Of a stretch of 44,768 bases of DNA, positions 15,953-23,652 are shown one piece after another. The notes beneath the pieces were generated by a model. The model did no database searches and was not told the DNA's origin. It saw only the letters and a list, made by a program, of their open reading frames with translations. The position numbers and the translations under genes are program-made. This stretch comes from Pseudomonas sp. (GTDB taxonomy: Bacteria; Pseudomonadota; Gammaproteobacteria; Pseudomonadales; Pseudomonadaceae). The stretch lies in contig JAUSOF010000061.1 of NCBI GenBank assembly GCA_030656145.1, positions 1-44,768 of the forward strand. The letters are read 5' to 3'. Position 1 is the first letter of the stretch, and each line of letters opens with the position of its first letter.

Positions 15953-17182
15953 ATGAGCAAGACCTCTCTCGACAAGAGCAAGATCAAGTTCCTTCTTCTC
16001 GAAGGCGTCCACCAGAATGCCGTGGACACCCTGAAGGCTGCCGGCTACACCAACATCGAGTACCACAAGGGTGCGCTGTCTGACGACGAGCTGAAAGAAA
16101 AGATCGCCGACGCGCACTTCATCGGCATTCGTTCGCGCACCCAGCTGACCGCCGATGTCTTCGATTGCGCCAATCGCCTGGTCGCCGTCGGCTGCTTCTG
16201 CATCGGCACCAATCAGGTCGATCTGGACGCTGCCCGTGAGCGCGGTATCGCCGTATTCAACGCGCCGTATTCGAACACCCGCTCGGTGGCTGAACTGGTG
16301 CTGGCCCAGGCCATCCTGCTGCTGCGCGGCATCCCGGAAAAGAACGCCTCCTGCCACCGTGGCGGCTGGATCAAGTCGGCGGCCAACTCCTTCGAAATCC
16401 GCGGCAAGAGACTGGGTATCGTCGGCTACGGCTCGATCGGCACCCAGCTCTCGGTCCTCGCCGAAGCCCTGGGCATGCAGGTGTTCTTCTACGACACCGT
16501 GACCAAGCTGCCGTTGGGCAACGCCACCCAGATCGCCAAGCTGCACGACCTGCTGGGGCTGTGCGACATCATCTCCCTGCATGTGCCGGAACTGCCGTCG
16601 ACCCAGTGGATGATCGGAGAGAAGGAAATCCGCGCCATGAAGAAGGGCAGCATCCTGATCAACGCTGCCCGCGGCACCGTGGTCGAGCTGGAGCACCTGG
16701 CTGCTGCGATCAAGGACGAACACCTGATCGGCGCCGCCATCGACGTGTTCCCGGTCGAGCCGAAATCCAACGACGAAGAGTTCGAAAGCCCGCTGCGCGG
16801 CCTGGACCGGGTGATCCTGACCCCGCACATCGGCGGTTCCACCGCCGAAGCCCAGGCCAACATCGGCCTGGAAGTAGCGGAAAAGCTGGTCAAGTACAGC
16901 GACAATGGCACCTCGGTGTCCTCGGTCAACTTCCCCGAAGTCGCCCTGCCGGCGCACCCGGGTAAGCACCGCCTGCTGCACATTCACCAGAACGTGCCGG
17001 GCGTGATGAGCGAGATCAACAAGGTGTTCGCCGAAAACGGCATCAACATCTCCGGTCAGTTCCTGCAGACCAACGACAAGGTCGGCTACGTGGTGATCGA
17101 CGTTGACGCCGATTACTCCGATCTGGCGCTGGAGAAACTGCAACACGTCAACGGCACCATCCGTAGCCGCGTGCTGTTCTAA
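15953..17182 (+). CDS. serA: D-3-phosphoglycerate dehydrogenase
   Basis: SerA oxidises 3-phosphoglycerate to 3-phosphohydroxypyruvate, the first step of serine synthesis, and in related bacteria is coupled to reduction of 2-oxoglutarate. The 409 residues match E. coli SerA (410). They include the nucleotide-binding loop GIVGYGSIGTQ, the INAARGTVVE and LTPHIGGSTAEAQ catalytic segments, and a C-terminal ACT domain from about residue 335 (HIHQNVPGVMSEINKVF) for serine feedback. The start MSKTSLDK at 15953 is the family start; the longer open frame is leader sequence. A terminator follows. Confidence 0.97.
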   Translation: MSKTSLDKSKIKFLLLEGVHQNAVDTLKAAGYTNIEYHKGALSDDELKEKIADAHFIGIRSRTQLTADVFDCANRLVAVGCFCIGTNQVDLDAARERGIAVFNAPYSNTRSVAELVLAQAILLLRGIPEKNASCHRGGWIKSAANSFEIRGKRLGIVGYGSIGTQLSVLAEALGMQVFFYDTVTKLPLGNATQIAKLHDLLGLCDIISLHVPELPSTQWMIGEKEIRAMKKGSILINAARGTVVELEHLAAAIKDEHLIGAAIDVFPVEPKSNDEEFESPLRGLDRVILTPHIGGSTAEAQANIGLEVAEKLVKYSDNGTSVSSVNFPEVALPAHPGKHRLLHIHQNVPGVMSEINKVFAENGINISGQFLQTNDKVGYVVIDVDADYSDLALEKLQHVNGTIRSRVLF

Positions 17183-17197
17183 GCGCCGCTGCTGGGT

Positions 17198-17226
17198 AAA
17201 AAGGGAAGCTTCGGCTTCCCTTTTTT
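17198..17226 (+). terminator. Rho-independent terminator of serA
   Basis: AAAAAGGGAAGC, a TTCG tetraloop, GCTTCCC and a T6 run form a textbook terminator 15 bases after the stop codon. Confidence 0.95.
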
Positions 17227-17291
17227 ATGGCGATGTACCAATAGCGTGTTGCGCTCAGTTATCGCCACAGCATTTGAGGTGGTCTGGGTCT

Positions 17292-17367
17292 GTAGGGTGC
17301 GCCGTGCGCACCCGTGTTCGTTGCCTGCGTTGGTGCGCACGGCCTGGGCGGCCCCGCGTCACCCTAC
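17292..17367. repeat. Dispersed palindromic repeat, family A
   Basis: It opens GTAGGGTGCGCCGTGCGCAC and closes with a long-type right arm containing GGCCTGGGCGGCCCCGCG before ACCCTAC. It lies in the 311-base serA-gltS gap; apart from the serA terminator nothing else was recognised there. Confidence 0.75.
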
Positions 17368-17493
17368 GGCCTCAGGCCCTCTCAGGCTCAGTGGCGGTAG
17401 CCAGACGCAAGAGGCTATTGGGCCATAGCTTTTTATGCCTGTCGTTCGCGACTGGTAGACTCCAGAGCCGATCTCAACCGCGCCCGCCTTGTT

Positions 17494-18714
17494 ATGGACA
17501 ACCCGAACATACTGCTGATCAATACCGCCACCACCCTGGCCCTGGCCATCATCGCCCTGTGGCTGGGCTATCAGGTCAACCGCCGGGTTGACTTCCTGCA
17601 CCGCTACAACATTCCCCCTGCCGTGACCGGTGGCCTGCCGATCAGCGCCCTGGTGGCCCTGAGCGAGGTGGCCAGCGGCTGGCAGATTCGCTTCGACCTG
17701 CAACTGCGCGACCTGCTGCTGATCGCCTTCTTCAGCACCATTGGCCTGTCGGCCAAGCTGCGGCAGATGCTCGACGGCGGCAAGGCTCTGGCCATCATGC
17801 TCGGCCTGGCCGTGCTGTTTCTGATCTTCCAGAACCTCACTGGCACCGCCCTGGCGCTGCTCGCCGGGGAAAGCCCGCTGTATGGCCTGATCGGCGGCAG
17901 TATCTCCCTGGCGGGCGGGCATGGCACAGCCATCACCTGGGGGCAGTTATTCGAGGAGCACTTCGGCCTGGCCAATGCCAGCACCCTGGGCATGACGTTC
18001 GCAACAGCTGGGCTGATCACCGGCGGGCTGGTCGGCGGGCCGGTGGCGGCCTACCTGATCCGCCGGCACCAGCTGGTGCCCAATCACGCCGACCCCGAAC
18101 TGCCGCATATCGAGATCAACCAGCAGACCACCTACCTGATCGAACTCAACAGCCTGCTCACCGCGGTACTGCTGATCGCCCTGTGCTTCGCTCTGGGCGC
18201 CAGCGTGTATGACTGGCTGTCCGGGCTGGGCATGCGCCTGCCGGCATTCCTCACCGCGATGTTTCTCGGCATCCTGTTGAGCAATGGCCTGGAGCTGTGT
18301 CGGGTCAAGCTGGATGCGCGCCCAATCCAGCTGGTGGGCGATATGAGCCTGCAACTGTTTCTCGGCATGAGCCTGATCAGCCTGCCGCTGCTGTCGCTGC
18401 AGGGCGCCCTGGGCCTGATCAGCCTGGTCATGTTGGTGCAGGCGCTGGTGATCGCCCTGTTCAGCATCTGGCTGGTCTTCCCCCTGCTGGGCCGCAACTA
18501 CGATGCAGCCTGTATCAGCGCCGGTTTTATCGGCATGGGCCTGGGTGCCACGCCAGTGGGTATCGCCAACATGAACGCGGTAACCAGCCGCTTCGGCCCA
18601 AGCCCCAAGGCATACCTGGTAATTCCGCTGCTGGGCGCTTTTTTTATCGACATCGCCAACGCCGGCCTGGTGCAGTTGCTGCTGGGACTGCGGTGGTTCA
18701 CCGGCGCACCTTAG
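17494..18714 (+). CDS. gltS: Sodium/glutamate symporter GltS
   Basis: GltS imports glutamate with Na+ across the inner membrane. The 406-residue protein has ten or more hydrophobic segments in two inverted halves. Diagnostic glycine-rich stretches are PPAVTGGLP, the LIGGSISLAGGHGTAITWG loop, and GFIGMGLGATPVGIANM near the C-terminus. Length is normal (E. coli 401). The gene stands alone after the family A repeat; the following methyltransferase has its own start 96 bases on. Confidence 0.94.
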   Translation: MDNPNILLINTATTLALAIIALWLGYQVNRRVDFLHRYNIPPAVTGGLPISALVALSEVASGWQIRFDLQLRDLLLIAFFSTIGLSAKLRQMLDGGKALAIMLGLAVLFLIFQNLTGTALALLAGESPLYGLIGGSISLAGGHGTAITWGQLFEEHFGLANASTLGMTFATAGLITGGLVGGPVAAYLIRRHQLVPNHADPELPHIEINQQTTYLIELNSLLTAVLLIALCFALGASVYDWLSGLGMRLPAFLTAMFLGILLSNGLELCRVKLDARPIQLVGDMSLQLFLGMSLISLPLLSLQGALGLISLVMLVQALVIALFSIWLVFPLLGRNYDAACISAGFIGMGLGATPVGIANMNAVTSRFGPSPKAYLVIPLLGAFFIDIANAGLVQLLLGLRWFTGAP

Positions 18715-18809
18715 CTAAACGCCACAAGCGCCCCAGCACGGATTGAACGCCCCAGTCGCACCCCGGATCGGCTTTAATAACGCTTCGCTTTTGCTCAAGG
18801 TTCGCCTAC

Positions 18810-19436
18810 ATGCTGCTCAGCCCCGACGACCTCGCCCGGATCAGCGCCCTCACCCTGGAGCATTATCAGCAGTGCGCTGAGGAGTTCCGTGAGGGTACCC
18901 GTGATCACGATGTCAGCCAGAACATCGCCGCCCTGCTCGGGCATATCCAGGCCGCGGCGCCCTACCAGATCCTCGATTTCGGCTGCGGGCCGGGCCGCGA
19001 CCTGCGCACCTTCAAGGCACTCGGCCACACGGCCATCGGCCTGGATGGCTGCCCGCGTTTTGTCGAGATGGCCCGCACCGACAGTGGCTGCGAGGTCTGG
19101 CGGCAAGACTTTCTGGCCCTCGACCTGCCCGCCGCGCAGTTCGACGGTATCTTCGCCAACGCCGTGCTGTTCCATATCCCCAGCCAGGAGCTGCCACGGG
19201 TGCTGAGTCAGCTGTACGCCGCGCTCAAGCCGGGCGGCGTATTGCTCAGTTCCAATCCGCGCGGGGAGAACCAGGAAGGCTGGAACGGCGACCGCTATGG
19301 CGCCTACTACGACCTGACCAACTGGCGGACCCTGCTCGGCGCCGCAGGCTTTATCGAACAGCAGCACTACTACCGCCCTCCCGGTTTGCCGCGCGCGCAG
19401 CAACCCTGGCTGGTGAGCATCTGGCGCCGGCGCTAG
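18810..19436 (+). CDS. Class I SAM-dependent methyltransferase
   Basis: A 208-residue class I methyltransferase. SAM-binding motif I is ILDFGCGPGRDL (about residue 52), followed by an acidic motif II region IGLDGC and a motif IV-like FDGIFANAVLFHIP. LKPGGVLLSSNPRGENQEGW is a typical post-IV segment. The closest type is the Tam/UbiE-like small-molecule methylases, but the substrate cannot be assigned. It lies between gltS and a terminator-like hairpin and is not linked to the mod operon. Confidence 0.88.
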   Translation: MLLSPDDLARISALTLEHYQQCAEEFREGTRDHDVSQNIAALLGHIQAAAPYQILDFGCGPGRDLRTFKALGHTAIGLDGCPRFVEMARTDSGCEVWRQDFLALDLPAAQFDGIFANAVLFHIPSQELPRVLSQLYAALKPGGVLLSSNPRGENQEGWNGDRYGAYYDLTNWRTLLGAAGFIEQQHYYRPPGLPRAQQPWLVSIWRRR

Positions 19437-19440
19437 AGCC

Positions 19441-19483
19441 GCGCGGGCAGGGAACTCTCGGGCTGCCGAACGACTGCCCGCGC
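19441..19483 (+). terminator. Hairpin after the methyltransferase gene
   Basis: GCGCGGGCAG (19441-19450) pairs with CTGCCCGCGC (19474-19483) around a 23-base loop; a T6 run lies about 18 bases later. It is probably a terminator, though the geometry is not classical. Confidence 0.4.
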
Positions 19484-19580
19484 AAGCCACGTGAGCCGCC
19501 GTTTTTTCTAGCGCGGCTGAAGTCCGTGAGAACGAACGCTCCCGGCTTGCACCCAGGCGAGGCACCTGACGACCGATACA

Positions 19581-19608
19581 AGCGCTATGTTTCGCTGTAT
19601 ATAGCGCT
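19581..19608 (+). promoter_or_regulatory. ModE-type operator upstream of modA
   Basis: Perfect outer arms AGCGCTAT and ATAGCGCT enclose a 12-base centre; the inner sequence fits the known CGnTATATA...TATATAnCG molybdate box (CGCTATGT and TATATAGCG). It lies 77 bases before the modA ATG. Repression by molybdate-bound ModE is the expected role, although no modE gene is in the window. Confidence 0.75.
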
Positions 19609-19684
19609 GGGGCCAGGCTAAAGTACCCAGGCCACGCGCGGCCACCCAGGCGCGGCCTTCAAGTCAAGACTCCAGGAACCCTGC

Positions 19685-20470
19685 ATGGATTACCGCATAC
19701 CCCGCTCGTGGCTGGCGCTGCTCGCCAGCGCACTGCTGTTCAGCTTGCCGGCCCATGCCGGCAAGATCACCATCGCTGCCGCCGCCGACCTAAAGTTCGC
19801 CCTGGATGATGTGGTCGCTGCCTACCAGCAGGTGCACCAGGGCGATGAAATCAACGTGGTCTACGGTTCATCCGGCAAATTCCATACGCAGGTGCGGCAA
19901 GGCGCGCCCTATGACCTGTTCTTCTCCGCCGATATCAGCTACCCGCGCCTGCTGGAGCAAGTCGGCCAGGCTGGCTCGCCGGTGGTGCCCTATGCCGTTG
20001 GCCGCATCGTGTTATGGAGTGCGACCCTGGATGCCAGCGCCCTGCGCCTGGAAGACCTGGCCAACGACAAGCGCATTCGCCATGTCGCCATCGCCAACCC
20101 CAAGCATGCGCCCTACGGCATGCGGGCGGTCGAGGCGCTACAGGCTAGCGGCCAGTACCAGGGCGTCGAGCCCAAGCTGGTGTACGGCGAGAACATCGCC
20201 CACACCGCGCAATTCGTCGACAGCGGCAACGCCCAGGTCGGCATCATCGCCTTGGCCCTGGCGCTCAATCCTGAGCTGTCGGCCAAGGGCGGTTACTGGC
20301 TGATCCCGGACCAACTGCACGCGCCGCTGGAGCAGGGCTTTATCGTCACCAAGCGCGCCGAAAAAAATGACCTGGCCCACAACTTCGCCGCTTATATGAG
20401 TTCGCCGGCGGCGCGTGCGGTGATGACCCGTTATGGCTTTGTGTTGCCCGAAGCGCCCACGCCGCAATGA
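19685..20470 (+). CDS. modA: Molybdate ABC transporter substrate-binding protein
   Basis: ModA captures molybdate (and tungstate) in the periplasm for the ModBC importer. The 261-residue precursor has a signal peptide ending near LLFSLPAHA (residue 25). The mature start KITIAAAADLKFALDDVV and VVYGSSGKFHTQ carry the serines that coordinate the oxyanion in the family. LVYGENIAHTAQFVDSGNAQVGIIAL is the usual C-lobe motif. It is first in modABC, behind a ModE-type box. From memory the PAO1 mod genes lie elsewhere, so this copy may be a local insertion or relocation. Confidence 0.95.
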   Translation: MDYRIPRSWLALLASALLFSLPAHAGKITIAAAADLKFALDDVVAAYQQVHQGDEINVVYGSSGKFHTQVRQGAPYDLFFSADISYPRLLEQVGQAGSPVVPYAVGRIVLWSATLDASALRLEDLANDKRIRHVAIANPKHAPYGMRAVEALQASGQYQGVEPKLVYGENIAHTAQFVDSGNAQVGIIALALALNPELSAKGGYWLIPDQLHAPLEQGFIVTKRAEKNDLAHNFAAYMSSPAARAVMTRYGFVLPEAPTPQ

Positions 20471-20506
20471 GCGCGACCGATGTCCGGGAGCCAACCCGCA
20501 ATATGG

Positions 20507-20529
20507 GCGGGTCGTAAGTTGCGACCCGC
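20507..20529 (+). other. Hairpin between modA and modB
   Basis: GCGGGTCG and CGACCCGC form a perfect 8-base stem around a 7-base loop in the 114-base modA-modB gap. There is no T-run. Such structures often protect the upstream message and raise the level of binding protein relative to the permease. Confidence 0.55.
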
Positions 20530-20584
20530 GACTCGGTGATGCTGGCGCCCAAGCACAGCCAGTGAAGTCCGCCTGGAGACACTG

Positions 20585-21262
20585 ATGTTTCTCAGTCCTG
20601 AAGACCTGCAGGCGCTTGCCCTGACTGCCAAGCTGGCGGCCCTGGTCACCCTGATCCTGCTGCTGCTGGGCACACCCATAGCCTGGTGGCTGGCGCGCAC
20701 CCAGTCGCGCTGGAAAGGCCCGATCGGCGCAGTGGTGGCGCTGCCATTGGTGCTGCCGCCCTCGGTGCTGGGTTTCTACCTGCTGCTGACCATGGGCCCG
20801 GCCGGGCCGGTGGGGCAGTTCACCGCCTGGCTGGGCGTTGACCCGCTGCCGTTCAGTTTCAGGGGGCTGGTGGTGGCCTCGGTGTTCTATTCCCTGCCCT
20901 TTATGGTGCAACCGCTGCAGAGCGCCTTCGAGTCCATCGGCCAGCGCCCACTGGAAGTCGCCGCGACCCTGCGCGCCTCGCCGCTGGACTGCTTCTTCAC
21001 GGTGGTACTGCCGCTGGCGCTGCCGGGCTATCTGACTGCCTGCATCCTCACCTTCGCGCACACCGTCGGCGAGTTTGGCGTGGTGCTGATGCTCGGCGGC
21101 AACCTGCCCGGTGAGACGCGGGTGGTGTCGGTGCAAATCTACGACTATGTCGAGGCCCTGCAATATGGCGAGGCCCATCGCCTGGCGGCGGTGATGCTGG
21201 TGTTCTCCTTTGTCGTGCTGCTGGCGCTCTACGCCTGGCGGCCCAAGCCACGCAAGGTATAA
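20585..21262 (+). CDS. modB: Molybdate ABC transporter permease
   Basis: ModB is the homodimeric membrane channel for molybdate import. The 225-residue protein has five hydrophobic helices and the permease EAA loop ([20 protein letters not shown] with a following GF-type segment around [31 protein letters not shown]), which docks on ModC. Length matches the family (E. coli 229). It is followed by modC after 3 bases, so the two are translationally linked. Confidence 0.95.
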   Translation: MFLSPEDLQALALTAKLAALVTLILLLLGTPIAWWLARTQSRWKGPIGAVVALPLVLPPSVLGFYLLLTMGPAGPVGQFTAWLGVDPLPFSFRGLVVASVFYSLPFMVQPLQSAFESIGQRPLEVAATLRASPLDCFFTVVLPLALPGYLTACILTFAHTVGEFGVVLMLGGNLPGETRVVSVQIYDYVEALQYGEAHRLAAVMLVFSFVVLLALYAWRPKPRKV

Positions 21263-21265
21263 GCC

Positions 21266-22354
21266 ATGCCCACGCAAGCAATCGAGGCGCGTTTCTGCCT
21301 CACCTATCCCGGATTTACCCTCGACGTGGACGTGCGCTTGCCGGGGCGCGGGGTCAGCGCGCTGTTCGGTCATTCCGGCTCGGGCAAGACCAGCCTGCTG
21401 CGCTGCATCGCCGGCCTGGAGCACGCGCCGAACGGCTACCTGAGCGTGGCCGGCGAAGTCTGGCAGGACGGCAAAACCTGGCGACCGACACACAAGCGGC
21501 CCCTGGGTTACGTATTCCAGGAAGCCAGTCTGTTTCCCCACCTGGATGTGCTGGGCAACCTGCGTTATGGCCTAAAGCGGGTGAAACATGCGCCACCAGA
21601 GGTGCTGGAGCAGGCTATCGAGTTGCTCGGCATCGGCCATCTGCTGCAACGTCATCCCGATCAGTTGTCCGGCGGCGAGCGCCAGCGTGTGGCTATCGCC
21701 CGCGCCCTGGCGGTGGCCCCGCGCCTGCTGCTGATGGACGAGCCATTGGCCGCCCTTGACCTCAAGCGCAAGCAGGAAATCCTGCCCTATCTGGAGCGCT
21801 TGCATGAGGAACTGGACATCCCGATCCTCTATGTCAGCCATTCGCCCGACGAGGTGGCGCGCCTGGCCGATCATCTGGTGGTGCTGGACGAAGGCCGGGT
21901 TCAGGCCAGCGGGCCGCTGAAGGAAACCCTGCTCAGAAGCGACCTGCCCTTCCTGTTCGAGGAGGATGCCGAGGCCGTGGTCGATGGCATCGTCAGCCAC
22001 TACGACGCGGAGTATCGGCTGCTGAGCATCCGCCTGGGCGGCACTGACGCCATGCTGCAGCTAACCCACGCGCCGCTGGCCGCGGGCAAGCCGGTGCGGG
22101 TCAAGGTCAAGGCGCGGGATGTCAGCCTGAGCCTGGAGCAGGCCCGGGACACCAGCCTGCTCAACCTGCTGCCGGCCAGCGTCGAACACTGGCTGACGCT
22201 GGCGAACCAGGCGCAGATGCTGGTCAGCCTGCGGGTCGGCGACGAGCGAATGATCGCCCGCATCACCCGCTATTCCTTCGACAAGTTGGGTATCCATGCG
22301 CAGCAGGCGCTGTGGGTGCAGGTCAAATCCGTCTCGCTGCTGGCGTCCGACTGA
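21266..22354 (+). CDS. modC: Molybdate ABC transporter ATP-binding protein
   Basis: ModC powers molybdate import. The 362 residues contain Walker A GHSGSGKTS (about residue 35), the signature LSGGERQRVAIARAL, Walker B LLLMDEPLAALD and the H-loop in YVSHSPDEV. A C-terminal TOBE/Mop domain (about 290-352) binds oxyanion and can inhibit transport in trans. It closes the modABC operon. A family C hairpin element follows within 50 bases and may end the transcript. Confidence 0.96.
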   Translation: MPTQAIEARFCLTYPGFTLDVDVRLPGRGVSALFGHSGSGKTSLLRCIAGLEHAPNGYLSVAGEVWQDGKTWRPTHKRPLGYVFQEASLFPHLDVLGNLRYGLKRVKHAPPEVLEQAIELLGIGHLLQRHPDQLSGGERQRVAIARALAVAPRLLLMDEPLAALDLKRKQEILPYLERLHEELDIPILYVSHSPDEVARLADHLVVLDEGRVQASGPLKETLLRSDLPFLFEEDAEAVVDGIVSHYDAEYRLLSIRLGGTDAMLQLTHAPLAAGKPVRVKVKARDVSLSLEQARDTSLLNLLPASVEHWLTLANQAQMLVSLRVGDERMIARITRYSFDKLGIHAQQALWVQVKSVSLLASD

Positions 22355-22384
22355 GCGCAGCGGTTCAGCGGTTGCGCACCTACC

Positions 22385-22423
22385 GAGCGTCTCCAGGCGC
22401 TCGCAGTAGCCAAGCGTTTTTCA
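22385..22423 (+). repeat. Hairpin element with GCAGTAG...GCGTTTTT tail (family C, copy 2)
   Basis: GAGCG and CGCTC enclose TCTCCAGG (22385-22402), followed by GCAGTAGCCAAGCGTTTTTC. The tail matches 2998-3021 and 33277-33300. Placed just after modC, it could work as a terminator here. Confidence 0.55.
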
Positions 22424-22461
22424 CCCGTCCTCAAGACGCTGGCCGGCGCGCTGCAAGATCT

Positions 22462-23043
22462 TCAGGCCCGCTGACGAATCTGTTGCTCGATACCGCTCTG
22501 CAGGCGGTAAAGATAGGCGAAGCCCTGCTCCCAATAGCGATGCCCGGACGTCACATTGATATGCCCGGCGCCACTCAGAACCGCCGCCTCGCTGCCCCAG
22601 TCTGCAGCCATTTCGAGGGCGCGCGCGGCGCTGGCGGCGGAGTCGTTGTCCGAACCCACCAACTGGCTGGGAAATGGCAACAACTGCCGCGGGATAGGCG
22701 CGAAGTTCCGCAACGCCTGCGGGCAGTTGCTGCGCTGCACATCCGCCGGCGCCACCAACAGGGCACCACGCACCCGCCGCGACAACTCGACTGGCGCACA
22801 CGCAGCCCAGTGCGCCACGGTGATGCAGCCCAGGCTATGGGCGATAAGGATGGTCGGCCGCGGATCACTGGCGATGTTGCGCGCCAGTTCGGCCACCCAG
22901 TCGTCAAGACGCGGCGTCATCCAGTCGGCCTGCTCCACCCGCGCACTGTTCGGCAGGCTGCGCTGCCAGTGGCTTTGCCAATGCTCAGCGGCCGAGCCTT
23001 GCCAGCCAGGCACTATCAGGTAACGGATCGTTTCGTTGCGCAT
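22462..23043 (-). CDS. RBBP9/YdeN-type serine hydrolase
   Basis: A 193-residue alpha/beta hydrolase of the RBBP9/YdeN family (DUF1234-like), of unknown substrate. Visible features are the N-terminal YLIVPGWQGSAAEHWQSHW, nucleophile Ser70 in IAHSLGC, a probable acid at Asp132 or Asp134 in VGSDND, and His161 in GAGHIN. Length is typical. It is divergent from oscA across a 259-base AT-rich control region and convergent with modC. Confidence 0.88.
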   Translation of the reverse strand: MRNETIRYLIVPGWQGSAAEHWQSHWQRSLPNSARVEQADWMTPRLDDWVAELARNIASDPRPTILIAHSLGCITVAHWAACAPVELSRRVRGALLVAPADVQRSNCPQALRNFAPIPRQLLPFPSQLVGSDNDSAASAARALEMAADWGSEAAVLSGAGHINVTSGHRYWEQGFAYLYRLQSGIEQQIRQRA

Positions 23044-23302
23044 CGTGGGCGCCTCCCGCAGGTTGCAATGGCGTGCAGTGTAGGCAGACCTTACTAACCA
23101 TAAAAAGAATAAGAAATTATTTGCTTATTCCATAAGTGAAACTTTTCTGGAATGGACTTCAGGCGCCTATATATTAAAAAGGAATATAAATGTTCTTAAA
23201 TAGTATTTTTAAGAATACATAAGCCTGCCTAGTATCCGCTCCATGCCCGCTGACAGAGGGTCTGCTGCAGCCAGTAGCGGGAACCTGCCAAGGAGCAAGA
23301 AC
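23044..23302 (+). promoter_or_regulatory. AT-rich control region of the sulfur-starvation block
   Basis: This stretch is much richer in A and T than its surroundings. It holds two perfect inverted repeats: GAATAAG-N10-CTTATTC (23107-23130) and TTCTTAAA-N7-TTTAAGAA (23193-23215). A weak promoter match (TTTAAG at 23208, TAGTAT at 23230) overlaps the second. A 5'-UTR hairpin pairs CCCGCT (23246-23251) with AGCGGG (23276-23281), before the AAGGAG site of oscA. CysB binding is expected for this regulon but is inference here. Confidence 0.6.
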
Positions 23303-23485
23303 ATGACCGCAACCCTGCGTGACCTTGAAGGCCAGGACGCCGCCAGCCTGCTGCGCGAGATCCAGGCTGCCTTGCACGGCCTGAAGTTCGGCTCAGTGGA
23401 AGTCACCGTGCACAACGGCCAAGTGGTGCAGATCGAGCGCAAAGAGAAGTTTCGTCTGCAGCCGCCGACCGGCAAGCACGCCTGA
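23303..23485 (+). CDS. oscA: Small sulfur-starvation protein OscA (DUF2292)
   Basis: OscA is a small DUF2292/YezD-like protein needed for use of organosulfur compounds in pseudomonads under sulfate limitation; its molecular action is unknown. The product is 60 residues (MTATLRDLEG start, then LKFGSVEVTVHNGQVVQIERKEKFR, the family core, and a short basic tail). The ATG at 23303 follows an AAGGAG site by 7 bases; an upstream ATG at 23243 is inside the leader hairpin and unlikely. It lies just before the leader ORF and sbp, as in other Pseudomonas sulfate loci. Confidence 0.88.
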   Translation: MTATLRDLEGQDAASLLREIQAALHGLKFGSVEVTVHNGQVVQIERKEKFRLQPPTGKHA

Positions 23486-23539
23486 ACCGGATCACCCATA
23501 ACCCCAACAAGCCCGACTGGACCACCGGAGGGCGTGACC

Positions 23540-23605
23540 ATGAGAAGAGCCAAGACCATGACCACGCACCGGCACTGCAGCTGTCGCCCGCGAATGCGTA
23601 GCTGA
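23540..23605 (+). CDS. Putative Cys-Ser-Cys leader peptide upstream of sbp
   Basis: A 21-codon ORF with a strong GGAGGG site (23527-23532) 7 bases before its ATG. The peptide is basic and ends [10 protein letters not shown], with cysteine codons 13 (TGC) and 15 (TGT). An internal ATG at 23558 is an alternative start. Its stop lies 47 bases before the sbp ATG, and a sequence complementary to the sbp Shine-Dalgarno begins 4 bases after the stop. The layout resembles the cysteine-containing leader peptides annotated before actinobacterial sulfur operons. A regulatory uORF is inference; the ORF and its ribosome site are plain in the sequence. Confidence 0.6.
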   Translation: MRRAKTMTTHRHCSCRPRMRS

Positions 23606-23608
23606 CCT

Positions 23609-23644
23609 TCCTAAAAAACCACAACTCGAATCCACGTTTTAGGA
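23609..23644 (+). promoter_or_regulatory. Hairpin hiding the sbp Shine-Dalgarno
   Basis: TCCTAAAA (23609-23616) is fully complementary to TTTTAGGA (23637-23644), with a 20-base loop and a possible extra T-G pair. The 3' arm overlaps the sbp AGGAG site (23641-23645). The 5' arm falls within the footprint of a ribosome paused at the end of the leader ORF, which would open the hairpin. Confidence 0.6.
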
Positions 23645-23652
23645 GCTGCACC

